A stretch of DNA of 64,000 bases from Phytohabitans maris (GTDB lineage Bacteria; Actinomycetota; Actinomycetes; Mycobacteriales; Micromonosporaceae): contig NZ_JAVHUY010000005.1 in the NCBI RefSeq assembly GCF_031085175.1, forward strand, positions 186,001-250,000, given 5' to 3'. The position numbers and the translations under genes are program-made. The notes below the pieces were generated by a model. The model saw nothing but the letters and a program-made list of their open reading frames with translations, had not been told where the DNA came from and ran no database searches. Below are positions 24,936 to 33,575 of this stretch, piece by piece; within the stretch, counting starts at the first letter, position 1, and each line of letters opens with the position of its first letter.

Positions 24936-26369
24936 ATGTCCGTAACCCCCGACGGCACGTCGGACCTCACCCGTCGCACGCTGCTGCGCCGGGCCGCGGC
25001 CGCCGGTCTGCTCGCGACACCGGCCGCCGGCCTGCTCAGCGCCTGTGTGGGCGGTGGTGAAGACGAGCCGACCGACCAGGCGGAGGGCGAGAAGAGCGCC
25101 ACCAACCCGCTGGGCGTCGACGGCAAGGCTCCGCTGGAGATCTACATCTTCAACGGCGGCCTCGGCACCAAGTACGCGACCGACGTGCACGTCCCGTCGT
25201 ACAAGAAGTCGTTCCCCGAGGCCGAGGTGAAGTTCAACCAGGCCGAGGAGATGGCGACCGTGCTCCAGCCGCGGTTCACCAGCAACGAGCCGCCGGACAT
25301 GGTCAACAACGCCGGCTCGAAGCTGATGGACCAGGGCGCGCTGGTGCAGGCCGGCCAGGTGCAGGACCTGACCGAGCTGTTCGACGCGCCGTCGCTGGAC
25401 ATCCCCGGCAAGACGGTCAAGGACACGCTGGTACCGGGCACGATCGAGCAGGGCTCGTTCAACGGCAAGCCGTACGTGCTCAACTACGCCTTCACGGTCT
25501 TCGGCCTCTGGTACTCGGACAAGCTCTTCCAGACCAACGGCTGGGCCCCGCCGAAGACCTGGAGCGAGTTCACCGCGCTGCTCGACAAGGCCAAGGCCGC
25601 GGGCAAGACCGGGTACGCCTACGCCGGTGCGAACGCCGCGTACTACCAGTACCTGGTGATCCTCACGACCGCCGCCAAGATCGGTGGGCCGGACGTCCTC
25701 AAGAACATCGACAACCTCGAGGACGGTGCCTGGACCGCCGAGCCGGTCAAGCAGGCCGCGCAGATGTGGGGCGAGATCGGCGCCAAGTACATGAACAAGG
25801 CGCACCTCGGCCTGCAGCACACCGAGGTCCAGCTCCAGCAGAACCAGGACAAGGTGGTCTTCTACCCCTCCGGCTCCTGGCTGGAGAACGAGCAGGCCAA
25901 GGACACCCCGGCCGGCTTCAACTACGCGGTCGTCCCGGTGCCGAGCGCCACCTCCTCGGACAAGCTGCCGCAGACGGCGATCTACGCGGCGGCCGGTGAG
26001 ATGTACTTCGTCGCCGCCAAGGGCAAGAACCCGCGCGGCGGCATGGAGTACCTGCGCCACATGCTCTCCAAGGAGGGCGCGAAGGGCTTCACCCAGCTGA
26101 CCAAGGTGCTCACGGTCGTGCAGGGCGCCACCGAGGGCCTCACCATCTCGCCCGGCCTCACCAGCAGCGAGGCGATGCTCAAGGCGGCCGGCAGCGACTA
26201 CTTCGCGTACCGCTGGGACACCTGGTACAAGAAGATGGACGACGAGTGCCGGGCGGCCACCAACGAGCTGATGTTCAACGGTGGCGACGCCAACAAGTTC
26301 GTGACCCGCATGCAGAAGGTCGCGGACGACGTGAAGAAGGACCCGTCCATCGAGAAGTTCAAGCGGTAA
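24936..26369 (+). CDS. ngcE: ABC importer substrate-binding lipoprotein, NgcE-type (copy 2)
   Basis: A 477-residue NgcE-family binding protein. Its Tat signal is D-L-T-R-R-T-L-L-R-R and its lipobox L-L-S-A-C puts the lipid on Cys37; an acidic linker follows. The binding fold starts I-Y-I-F-N-G-G-L-G and has L-Q-P-R-F-T-S-N-E-P-P-D-M-V-N-N and Y-P-S-G-S-W-L-E-N-E. It is colinear with copy 1, but substitutions near the likely ligand surface (for example C-G-S-W-I versus P-S-G-S-W-L) suggest a different sugar. The ATG has GAGGAG 9 bases upstream; longer in-frame readings lack a signal peptide start. Confidence 0.9.
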   Translation: MSVTPDGTSDLTRRTLLRRAAAAGLLATPAAGLLSACVGGGEDEPTDQAEGEKSATNPLGVDGKAPLEIYIFNGGLGTKYATDVHVPSYKKSFPEAEVKFNQAEEMATVLQPRFTSNEPPDMVNNAGSKLMDQGALVQAGQVQDLTELFDAPSLDIPGKTVKDTLVPGTIEQGSFNGKPYVLNYAFTVFGLWYSDKLFQTNGWAPPKTWSEFTALLDKAKAAGKTGYAYAGANAAYYQYLVILTTAAKIGGPDVLKNIDNLEDGAWTAEPVKQAAQMWGEIGAKYMNKAHLGLQHTEVQLQQNQDKVVFYPSGSWLENEQAKDTPAGFNYAVVPVPSATSSDKLPQTAIYAAAGEMYFVAAKGKNPRGGMEYLRHMLSKEGAKGFTQLTKVLTVVQGATEGLTISPGLTSSEAMLKAAGSDYFAYRWDTWYKKMDDECRAATNELMFNGGDANKFVTRMQKVADDVKKDPSIEKFKR

Positions 26370-26374
26370 CCGTC

Positions 26375-27286
26375 ATGCGGCATGGCAGGTACCCGTTCAT
26401 CGTCGGCTTCCTGATCGCGCCGGTCACGATCTACGTGACCTTCGTGATCGCGCCCTACATCCAGGCCTTCTACCTGGCCTTGACCAACTGGCGCGGTGTC
26501 TCGGCCAACCCGAAGTTCATCGGGCTGGACAACTTCGAGCGGTTGCTGACCGACGACACCTTCTGGAAGGCCGTACGGCATCACGGCGTGCTGTTGCTTG
26601 TCCTGCCGCTGGTGGCCATCGCGATCGCCCTCGTGTTCGCGTTCCTGCTGAACGTGGGCGGAGGGTCCAAGGGTGGCGCGATGAGGGGGGTCTGGGGGTC
26701 GAGGTTCTACCGGATCGTGTTCTTCTTCCCCCAGGTCCTCGCCGTCGTCATCATCGCCGTGATCTTCCGGCGGGTGTACGCGCCGGACGAGACCGGACTG
26801 GTCAACGGGCTGCTGGGCGTCGTCGGGATCGACCCGATCCCGATCATGGCGGACAAGAACATCGCGCTCTTCGCGATCATCGCGGTGCTCGTGTGGCAGG
26901 CGGTCGGCTTCTACGTGGTGCTCTTCTCGGCCGGCATGGCGTCGGTGCCGAAGGACATCTACGAGGCGGCGGTGCTCGACGGCGCCGGGCGGTCGAGCAT
27001 GTTCTTCAAGGTGACGCTCCCCCTGCTCTGGGACACCCTCCAGGTCGCCTGGGTGTACCTCGGCATCGCGGCGTTCGACGCGTTCGCCATCGTCAACGTC
27101 CTCTCGATCGAGCAGGGCGGCCCGGACGGCGCCACCACGGTGCTCGGCATGGAGATCTACCGCAACGCCTTCTCGTACTCGCAGTTCGGCTACGCCTCGG
27201 CCATGGGTGTGGCGCTCTTCTTCCTGACCATCACGTTCGCCGCGCTGACCCTGCGGGTGAGCCGGCGCGAGACGATCGAGCTCTAG
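26375..27286 (+). CDS. ngcF: ABC importer permease, NgcF-type (copy 2)
   Basis: A 303-residue MalF-type permease with six predicted helices, 5 bases behind the second binding protein. Its EAA loop is Y-E-A-A-V-L-D-G-A-G-R-S, nearly the same as copy 1. A Gly/Lys-rich cytoplasmic loop (G-G-G-S-K-G-G-A) replaces the Gly/Arg loop of copy 1. It should pair with the next gene product. Confidence 0.92.
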   Translation: MRHGRYPFIVGFLIAPVTIYVTFVIAPYIQAFYLALTNWRGVSANPKFIGLDNFERLLTDDTFWKAVRHHGVLLLVLPLVAIAIALVFAFLLNVGGGSKGGAMRGVWGSRFYRIVFFFPQVLAVVIIAVIFRRVYAPDETGLVNGLLGVVGIDPIPIMADKNIALFAIIAVLVWQAVGFYVVLFSAGMASVPKDIYEAAVLDGAGRSSMFFKVTLPLLWDTLQVAWVYLGIAAFDAFAIVNVLSIEQGGPDGATTVLGMEIYRNAFSYSQFGYASAMGVALFFLTITFAALTLRVSRRETIEL

Positions 27287-27298
27287 GGGGTATCGACA

Positions 27299-28222
27299 GT
27301 GGCACGCATCGACGCCCCGGCGCCCCCGCGGCGGGAGGGCCTGCCGCCGCGCGGCCACAGCGGGCCGGCTGGCGAGCGGCGCCGGGAGATCGGCCTGCTC
27401 AACAGCCTCGCGCACGTCGGGCTCGCGCTCTGGGCGATCATCATCATCGCCCCGTTGCTCTGGATGTTCCTCGCCTCGTTCAAGAGCAACACCGAGATGT
27501 ACCTGGGCAACCCGTTCAGCCTGCCGTCGTCGATCAACCTCGACAGCTACGTACGGGCGTGGAACGAGGCGCACGTCGGCCGGTACTTCCTCAACAGCGT
27601 CTTCGTGGTCGCGCTGAGCACGGCCGGCACCATGCTCTTCGGCTCCATGGCGGCGTACGTGCTGGCCCGGTACAAGTTCATCGGAAACCGGATCATCTAC
27701 TACCTGTTCGTCTCCGGGCTCGCGTTCCCCGTGTTCCTGGCGCTGGTGCCGCTCTTCCTCATCGTCAACAACATGGGGCTGCTCAACACGTTCACCGGCT
27801 TGATCCTGGTCTACATCGCGTACTCGCTGCCGTTCACCGTGTTCTTCCTGGCCGCGTTCTTCAAGACGCTGCCGAACTCGGTCGCGGAGGCCGCGGTGAT
27901 GGACGGCGCGTCACACACGCGGCTGTTCTTCCAGGTGATGATGCCGATGGCGAGGCCGGCCCTGGTGAGCATCACGATCTTCAACATCATCGGGCAGTGG
28001 AACCAGTACCTGCTGCCGGTGGCGCTCATGCAGGGCGAGGGCGCCCAGGAGAAGTGGGTGCTGACCCAGGGCATCGCGAACATCTCGGTCCAGGCCGGCT
28101 ACGAGGCCGACTGGGCGGCGATGTTCGCCGCGGTGACTCTCTCCATCCTGCCCATGATCATCATGTACGCCTTCTTCCAGCGCCAAATCCAAGCCGGCCT
28201 GACCGCCGGCGCCGTCAAGTAG
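27299..28222 (+). CDS. ngcG: ABC importer permease, NgcG-type (copy 2)
   Basis: A 307-residue MalG-type permease. A charged Pro/Arg-rich N-terminus of about 35 residues precedes six helices, starting A-L-W-A-I-I-I-I-A-P-L-L-W-M. The EAA loop is V-A-E-A-A-V-M-D-G-A-S-H. The GTG start has AGGGGG 8 bases upstream. The operon ends here without an ATPase gene, as in copy 1. Confidence 0.92.
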   Translation: MARIDAPAPPRREGLPPRGHSGPAGERRREIGLLNSLAHVGLALWAIIIIAPLLWMFLASFKSNTEMYLGNPFSLPSSINLDSYVRAWNEAHVGRYFLNSVFVVALSTAGTMLFGSMAAYVLARYKFIGNRIIYYLFVSGLAFPVFLALVPLFLIVNNMGLLNTFTGLILVYIAYSLPFTVFFLAAFFKTLPNSVAEAAVMDGASHTRLFFQVMMPMARPALVSITIFNIIGQWNQYLLPVALMQGEGAQEKWVLTQGIANISVQAGYEADWAAMFAAVTLSILPMIIMYAFFQRQIQAGLTAGAVK

Positions 28223-28234
28223 CCCCCATGCGGC

Positions 28235-28296
28235 GTTGATCAGGGACTTGGTGGGCGCGTCCTCCGGCGTGGCGCGGCACAAAGTCCCTGATCAAC
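28235..28296. terminator. 15-bp perfect inverted repeat after second importer operon
   Basis: GTTGATCAGGGACTT (28235-28249) is the exact reverse complement of 28282-28296. The 32-base spacer can pair partly. It begins 13 bases after the permease stop, so it likely terminates the importer operon. The palindromic TTGATCA and the TCAGGGA block relate it to other hairpins in the window. Confidence 0.6.
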
Positions 28297-28324
28297 TGTC
28301 GGACGGCGGTGGCACACTGACCGC

Positions 28325-29857
28325 GTGGGGTGGTTGGCGCCGGATGGGCGGGTCGTGTGGGGCTCCACCGCCGCCGCCTATCCGGCGCTGCTGCGCGCCG
28401 GCACCCGGATCGAGCGCTGCCACGACGTCGAGCTGACCGAGGCGCTGCTGCTCGGCTACGCCGGGCAGTGGGGCGAGCCGCGCTCGCTCGCCGCGGCGCA
28501 CGCCCGGCTGACCGGCGCGCCGGTGCCGCCCGACCCGCCGCCGCGCGCCGCCGCACCGCCCGGCGACGGTCAGGGCTCCCTCTTCGACGCGGTGGCGCCG
28601 CCCGACGACGACCCGGCCGTGCTCGCCGGGGTCTACCAGGACCAGTGCGCCCGGGTCGCGGCCACCGAGCACCCCGGCCGATTCCGCCTGCTGGTCGCCG
28701 CCGAGTCGGCCGGGGCGCTGGTCGCCGCCGAGATGGGCGCGGTCGGGCTGCCGTGGCGCGCCGACGTCCACGACAAGCTGCTGCACGAGCTGCTCGGCGA
28801 GCCGTCGCCGGTGGGCGGGCCACCCCGCCGCCTGGCCGAGCTCTCCGCCCGGATCGCCGAGGCGCTCGGCGTGCGGCAGCTGCATCCGGAGTCGCCACAC
28901 GAGGTGCTGCGCGCGTTCGCCCGGGCCGGCGTCCACCTGCCCAACACCCGGGCCTGGTCGCTGCGGGGCGTCGACCACCCGGCCGTGCCGCTGCTGCTGG
29001 AGCACAAGGAGCTGTACCGCATCTGGACCGCGCACGGCTGGGCCTGGCGCGACACGTGGGTCCACGATGGACGGTTCCGGCCCGAGTTCGTGCCGGCCGG
29101 GGTCGTCTCCGGCCGCTGGGCCACCCGCGGCGGCGGCGCGCTGCAGATCCCCAAGGTGGTGCGGCGCGCGGTCGTCGCCGACCCGGGCTGGAAGCTGGTG
29201 GTGGCCGACGCCGGGCAGCTCGAGCCCCGGGTGCTCGCCGCGGTCTCCGGCGACGAGCGCCTGGCCGCCGCGGCCGCCTCCGGCGACCTGTACTCCGCGC
29301 TGGCCGCCGACGCGTTCGGCGGCGACCGGGCCCGGGCCAAGGTGGCGCTGCTCGGCGCCATGTACGGCCAGACCGGCGGCGCAGCCGTCCCCGCCCTGGC
29401 CACGCTCAAGCGCAACTACCCGACCGCCTTCGAGTACGTGGAGGCGGCCGCCCGCACCGGCGAAGGCGGCGGCCTGGTCCGCTCCTGGCTGGGGCGCACC
29501 TGCCCGCCCCGCTCCGTCTCCGTCGCGCAGGAGGAACCCGGCGAGGGCGGCGGCGACGGGGCCCGGGCGCGGGCCCGTGGCCGGTTCACCCGCAACTTCG
29601 TCATCCAGGCCACCGCCGCCGAGTGGGCGCTCACGCTGCTCGCCACGCTCCGCGGCCACCTCGCCGGCACCGGCGCCGACCTGGTCTTCTTCCAGCACGA
29701 CGAGGTGCTGGTGCACGCGCCGCGGGAGCGGGCCGCCGAGGTCGGCGAGGCGGTGCTCGCCGCCGCCACCCGCGCCGGCCAGCTGCTTTTCGGGGCCACC
29801 GCGGTGCGATTCCCTCTTGACGTGTCCGTCGTTGATTGTTACGCCGACGCCAAATGA
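28325..29857 (+). CDS. Compact family A DNA polymerase (bifunctional exonuclease/polymerase type)
   Basis: A 510-residue DNA polymerase I-like protein of an actinobacterial group, about half the length of PolA. The polymerase motifs are intact. Motif A is V-V-A-D-A-G-Q-L-E-P-R-V-L-A, with the metal Asp and the Glu. Motif B is R-A-R-A-K-V-A-L-L-G-A-M-Y-G and motif C is F-F-Q-H-D-E-V-L-V-H. There is no 5' nuclease domain. The N-terminal 200 residues hold only a reduced exonuclease-like fold without a clear D-x-E motif, so proofreading is doubtful. Its in vivo role, perhaps repair, is not established. GTG start. Confidence 0.88.
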   Translation: MGWLAPDGRVVWGSTAAAYPALLRAGTRIERCHDVELTEALLLGYAGQWGEPRSLAAAHARLTGAPVPPDPPPRAAAPPGDGQGSLFDAVAPPDDDPAVLAGVYQDQCARVAATEHPGRFRLLVAAESAGALVAAEMGAVGLPWRADVHDKLLHELLGEPSPVGGPPRRLAELSARIAEALGVRQLHPESPHEVLRAFARAGVHLPNTRAWSLRGVDHPAVPLLLEHKELYRIWTAHGWAWRDTWVHDGRFRPEFVPAGVVSGRWATRGGGALQIPKVVRRAVVADPGWKLVVADAGQLEPRVLAAVSGDERLAAAAASGDLYSALAADAFGGDRARAKVALLGAMYGQTGGAAVPALATLKRNYPTAFEYVEAAARTGEGGGLVRSWLGRTCPPRSVSVAQEEPGEGGGDGARARARGRFTRNFVIQATAAEWALTLLATLRGHLAGTGADLVFFQHDEVLVHAPRERAAEVGEAVLAAATRAGQLLFGATAVRFPLDVSVVDCYADAK

Positions 29858-29929
29858 GACGCTCCGGGTCTTTCCCGGAGGAGGCGAAGCGCTCAGACTT
29901 GACGCGGCACACCTGGGGGGGTGTACGCG

Positions 29930-30538
29930 ATGACGACCGCGGGGATGGTCATCGCCGCCGGCGGGGGGCGCCGGATCGGCGGGCCGGAGGCACTACTGCA
30001 ACACGACGGCACACCGCTCGTCGACCGGGCGATCGAGACCGTGCGCGACGCCGGCTGCGAGCCGGTGGTCGTCGTGCTCGGCGCGGCCGCCGAGGAGATC
30101 CAGGCCGCGGCCGAGCTCAAGGGCGCGAGCGTGGTGGTCGACAAGGCCTGGGGCCGGGGCATGGGCAGCTCACTGCGCGTCGGGCTGACGGCCCTGACCA
30201 GCACCGACGCCGACGCCGTCGTCGTGGTCCCGGTCGACATGCCGGGCGTGACGACCCATGCGGTACGCCGGGTGGCCGCCCTGCCGTACTCCGACGTGCT
30301 GGTCTGCGCCACCTACGAGGGCAGGCGCAGCTACCCGATGCTCTTCGGCCGCAAGCACTGGCCCGGCATCTCGACGGTCGCCCACGCCGACGCCGGTGCC
30401 CGGCCGTACCTGCTGGCCCACAAGCACGAGGTACTCGACGTCGCCTGCGACCGCATCGCGGACGGCGCGCGGCTGGAGAGCCCGGAGGTGGTGGCCGCGT
30501 TCAAGCTGACCATCCCCGCCCAGCGCGACCGGCGATAG
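29930..30538 (+). CDS. MobA-like nucleotidyltransferase
   Basis: A 202-residue GT-A-fold nucleotidyltransferase of the MocA/MobA group, which makes molybdenum cofactor dinucleotides or nucleotide sugars. The signature is G-M-V-I-A-A-G-G-G-R-R-I-G-G-P-E, with the metal site near V-V-V-P-V-D-M-P-G-V. The usual K after the Gly-rich loop (G-x-P-K) is replaced by Glu, which may change nucleotide preference. ATG at 29930 has a G-rich ribosome site about 6 bases upstream; a GTG at 29921 is the alternative. No xanthine dehydrogenase or other molybdoenzyme gene is near. Confidence 0.85.
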   Translation: MTTAGMVIAAGGGRRIGGPEALLQHDGTPLVDRAIETVRDAGCEPVVVVLGAAAEEIQAAAELKGASVVVDKAWGRGMGSSLRVGLTALTSTDADAVVVVPVDMPGVTTHAVRRVAALPYSDVLVCATYEGRRSYPMLFGRKHWPGISTVAHADAGARPYLLAHKHEVLDVACDRIADGARLESPEVVAAFKLTIPAQRDRR

Positions 30539-30580
30539 CCCACCTGTCGATTCCACCCACCCGCCGATCGTCATGAGGTC

Positions 30581-30919
30581 ATGAAGTACATCCTGCTGAT
30601 CTGGGAACCCGACACCGACTGGCAGTCCGCGCCCAAGGAACACCTGGACGCCGCCCTGGCCGAGCACGGGGCGTTCACCCGCTACCTGGACGGACGCGGC
30701 ATCGAGTGGAGCGGCGGCGCGCTGTCCGGCCAGGACACCGCCACCACGCTCCGCCCCGGCCCGGACGGCCCGGTGCCGACGGACGGCCCGTTCATCGAGC
30801 TCAAGGAGGGGATCGGCGGCTACTACGTGATCGACGTACCCGACCACGTCACGGCCGTGGAGGTGGCGCGCCACTGCCCCATCTCCTCGGCGACCGAGGT
30901 CCGCCCGATCTGGGGCTGA
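30581..30919 (+). CDS. YciI/DGPF-domain protein
   Basis: A 112-residue single-domain protein of the YCII-related family. It has the diagnostic T-D-G-P-F-I-E-L-K-E motif and a ferredoxin-like beta-alpha-beta pattern starting M-K-Y-I-L-L-I-W. Such proteins are often encoded beside ECF sigma factors; none is here. Biochemical function unknown. Confidence 0.92.
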   Translation: MKYILLIWEPDTDWQSAPKEHLDAALAEHGAFTRYLDGRGIEWSGGALSGQDTATTLRPGPDGPVPTDGPFIELKEGIGGYYVIDVPDHVTAVEVARHCPISSATEVRPIWG

Positions 30920-30927
30920 CCCGCCGG

Positions 30928-31467
30928 CTACGGCCGGCTCAGGCCGCCGACCCAGCTGCGCAGCCGCTGCCGGAGCGCGTCCGGCACGTCGACCGTCTCG
31001 ACCCGCTGGGCGAGCACGTCCGGGTCGACGAGCCGGGCATCGACGAGCGCGTAGGCGAAGGCGTAGTCCTTTTCCCGGCCCGCGACCAGCTTCGACACGA
31101 CGCAGTCGTGCGGGTCGAGCAGGTAGCCGCGGCCCGGGGCGGTGCTCGACGTCTGCACGAGGACGAGCCGGTCGCGCCACCCGGCGGGCAGGACCGCCGT
31201 GGACACGCTGACGCCTTGGGCGTAGTAACCGAACGTCTCGTGAAAAGCCGACAGCTCACCGATCGCCCCGTCGACCTGATCGGCCTTGCGGTCGTCGGGG
31301 TCGTCGAAGAAGGCGACGTCGACCTCGATCGAGGCGGTGGCGGCCGGCGGCAGGCGCTCCTCCGGGATCGCGCCGAGCACCGACTGGCTGCCGATGACCA
31401 GCACATCCGGGTCGCCAGCGATCTGCGAAGCGGCCCGGAGCACGTGCTCCAGGTGCTCCCGCCTCAT
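30928..31467 (-). CDS. Nucleotidyltransferase-like protein (DUF6036-type), possible toxin
   Basis: A 179-residue protein. Its V-L-V-I-G-S-Q-S, followed by I-E-V-D-V-A-F-F, fits the G-S...D-x-D pattern of minimal nucleotidyltransferases. A conserved D-P-H-D-C-V-V-S-K-L and R-E-K-D-Y-A-F-A-Y segment is typical of the DUF6036/AbiEii-like group. Its start overlaps the upstream HTH gene stop by 4 bases. Together these look like a type IV-like or MNT-type toxin-antitoxin pair; that function is inference. Confidence 0.75.
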   Translation of the reverse strand: MRREHLEHVLRAASQIAGDPDVLVIGSQSVLGAIPEERLPPAATASIEVDVAFFDDPDDRKADQVDGAIGELSAFHETFGYYAQGVSVSTAVLPAGWRDRLVLVQTSSTAPGRGYLLDPHDCVVSKLVAGREKDYAFAYALVDARLVDPDVLAQRVETVDVPDALRQRLRSWVGGLSRP

Positions 31468-31964
31468 GCCGCGTGGGTGCTGCGCCAGCGGTCGGCGAAC
31501 GCCGCCAGCACCGCCCGGCGCTCCGGCTCCGGCAGGACGCCGGCGAACGGTGAGTTTTGCCGGAGCTCGATCGCCACCGGCGCCCGGGACACCAGCGTGT
31601 CGAGCACCGCCTCGACGCCGGCGTCCAGCACTTCCGCCCATCGATCGAGCCACCTGGCGGCCATCCCGTCGGGGTGGACCCGGCGCAGCCGCTCGAGGTT
31701 TGCCGATGCGCGGGCCAGGACCGCGTCGGGATCCTGGACGAGGCGGCCGGCCACCGCGCGGTGCAGCCACAGCGCCTTGAGCTGGTCGCGGGTCAGCTCC
31801 GGGCGCAGGACCGCCTCGACGTCGGCGCGATGCAGGCGGCGGTGGGCACCGACCTTGACGAACGGCAGCAGGCCACGCTCGCACATGTCGACGACGTGCT
31901 GGCGCGACGACCGCAGCAGCGCCGCCGCCTCGCTCGTTGTCAGCAGGTCCCCTTCCTGAACCAT
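31464..31964 (-). CDS. Excisionase-type HTH protein, possible antitoxin
   Basis: A 166-residue protein with an N-terminal excisionase/MerR-like helix-turn-helix: L-L-T-T-S-E-A-A-A-L-L and R-S-S-R-Q-H-V-V-D-M-C-E-R-G, ending R-R-L-H-R-A-D. A C-terminal alpha-helical domain of unknown role follows. It is first in a two-gene operon with the nucleotidyltransferase and is likely an autorepressor and antitoxin. The ATG has GGAG 3 bases upstream. Confidence 0.82.
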   Translation of the reverse strand: MVQEGDLLTTSEAAALLRSSRQHVVDMCERGLLPFVKVGAHRRLHRADVEAVLRPELTRDQLKALWLHRAVAGRLVQDPDAVLARASANLERLRRVHPDGMAARWLDRWAEVLDAGVEAVLDTLVSRAPVAIELRQNSPFAGVLPEPERRAVLAAFADRWRSTHAA

Positions 31965-32011
31965 GATCTCCAGGGTGCCTCACAAACACCAAAAACGCAA
32001 CGCCGCGGGGG

Positions 32012-32593
32012 TCAGGGGCGGTGGGCGATGTAGGCGGCGCCGCGGGGGGAGAGGCGGTAGCCGACCTCCAGGCTCTCGGTCAGGCCCAGCGCCTTCAGCT
32101 TGCGCACGTCCGCCTTGAAAGAGGGCACGTCGCGGCCGAGCGTGGCGGCCAGATCGCCGGCGCGTACGCCGGGGTGGTCGGCGATCGCGTGCAGGGCGGC
32201 CGCCGTCCAGGGGCCGCGGGTGCTGGCGTGGTCCAGGCGGGCCAGGCGCAGGTCGATGGCGGCCACACCCGCCTCGTCCAGGCGGTCGTCGGCGGCCAGC
32301 GCCGCCCGCGGGTCGGGGCCGTCGACGCGGCGCAGGCGGAGCAGGTACAGGTGGCCGTCGGCGGGGCCGTGCAGCTGGGCGAGGAGCGTGGCCACGCTCT
32401 CGAAGCCGGCCGCGCGGGCGTCGGCGGGGGTGAGGTCCTCCGGGCGTACCGGATCGGCTGCCGTCACCTCGACCAGGCCGGCGCCGGTCCGATAGGTCCG
32501 GCCGGCCACGACCTGGGGTCGCCGCCACCGGCGGAGGGCGGCGGTGATGGTGCCCTCCGCGATCCCGTCCCGCAGCCGCCGCTCAAACAGCAT
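32012..32593 (-). CDS. ASCH-domain protein with C-terminal winged helix
   Basis: A 193-residue protein. The N-terminal 75 residues fit an ASCH (PUA-like, RNA-binding) domain: M-L-F-E-R-R-L-R-D-G-I, T-A-A-L-R-R-W-R-R-P-Q-V-V, G-R-T-Y-R-T-G-A-G. The C-terminal part is a winged-helix-like region (A-L-H-A-I-A-D-H-P-G-V-R-A-G-D-L-A, D-V-R-K-L-K-A-L-G-L). The role may be in translation or RNA metabolism; no target is known. The gene overlaps the amidohydrolase 3' end by 11 bases, so they are co-transcribed. Confidence 0.85.
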   Translation of the reverse strand: MLFERRLRDGIAEGTITAALRRWRRPQVVAGRTYRTGAGLVEVTAADPVRPEDLTPADARAAGFESVATLLAQLHGPADGHLYLLRLRRVDGPDPRAALAADDRLDEAGVAAIDLRLARLDHASTRGPWTAAALHAIADHPGVRAGDLAATLGRDVPSFKADVRKLKALGLTESLEVGYRLSPRGAAYIAHRP

Positions 32594-33575
32594 CGGCGAA
32601 CCGCCCCGTGAAGTTCTCCCAGCAGACCGCGCGCAGCCAGTCGTCGCCGAGGTCGAGGCGGGCGAGGCCGTCGAGCTGGTCGGCGTACTCGTAGGGGATG
32701 TTGGGGAAGTCGCTGCCGAGCAGCACCTTGCCGGCCAGGCCGAGCTCGCGCAGGCGCGGCCGCAGCGCGGCGGGGAAGGGTACGAACTGGTCGAAGAACG
32801 GGGTGAATGCCATCGTCGTGTCCAGCGCGACCCGCTCGTACGACTCGGCCAGCTCCAGGAACTCCGCGTAGTCCGGCGCGCCCATGTGCGCCACGATCGC
32901 CGGCAGCCGCGGGTGGCGGGCGAGCAGGGCGGTGAACGGCGCGGGTCCGGTGTGCTCGGCGGCCACCGGCGCGTGCCCGGCGTGGACCACCACCGGTACC
33001 CCCGCCTCGGCCAGCAGCCCCCACACCGGGGTGAGTGCCGCGTCCAGCGGGTCGAAGCCGCCCACCTGTAGGTGCACCTTGAAGACCCGCGCTCCGGCGT
33101 CGAGCGCGGCCGTCACGTACTGCGTCACGCCGGGCTCTGGGTAGAACGTCGCCGACGGCAGACATCCCCGCGTGGCCCGGGCGAAGGCCAGCGTCCAGTC
33201 GTTGAGGTCGGCGGCCATGCCGGGCTTGTGCGCGTACGCCAGCGCGGTGAACGCCCGCACGCCGAGTTTCTCCAGGTGGGCGACGCGCTCCGGGTCCGGC
33301 CACCGGTAACGGATCGGCCACTCCACGCCGACCAGCGGGCCGGCCTCGTCGAAGTGCGCCCACACGCGGCGGAGCATCCGCGGCGGCAGGAAGTGCACGT
33401 GCACGTCGGCCAGGCCGGGCAGGCCGAGGGCGCCCCAGAACCCCGGGACGGTGCCTGTCTCGCTCGCTCCGCTCGCTGGGCGTCCCGGGAAGCCGCCGCC
33501 ATCCGGCCTCGTCGCTGCGCTCCTCGACCCGGATCCCGCCGGCCCAGGGACGGTGTCGTCACCGGAAACGTTCAC
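32583..33575 (-). CDS. Amidohydrolase family protein (TIM-barrel metal hydrolase)
   Basis: A 330-residue amidohydrolase_2-type protein (hydrolase or decarboxylase). Motif 1 is A-D-V-H-V-H-F-L-P. Further metal ligands lie in F-K-V-H-L-Q, V-V-V-H-A-G-H, and I-V-A-H-M-G, and the final Asp in L-L-G-S-D-F-P-N-I-P. About 45 Gly/Ser/Pro-rich residues precede motif 1, longer than usual. Their DNA contains a REP-like CGCTCCGCTCGCTGG block. The GTG start overlaps the upstream stop (GTGA) and has GAGGT just before it; a shorter start is possible but none has a good ribosome site. Confidence 0.87.
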   Translation of the reverse strand: MNVSGDDTVPGPAGSGSRSAATRPDGGGFPGRPASGASETGTVPGFWGALGLPGLADVHVHFLPPRMLRRVWAHFDEAGPLVGVEWPIRYRWPDPERVAHLEKLGVRAFTALAYAHKPGMAADLNDWTLAFARATRGCLPSATFYPEPGVTQYVTAALDAGARVFKVHLQVGGFDPLDAALTPVWGLLAEAGVPVVVHAGHAPVAAEHTGPAPFTALLARHPRLPAIVAHMGAPDYAEFLELAESYERVALDTTMAFTPFFDQFVPFPAALRPRLRELGLAGKVLLGSDFPNIPYEYADQLDGLARLDLGDDWLRAVCWENFTGRFADAV

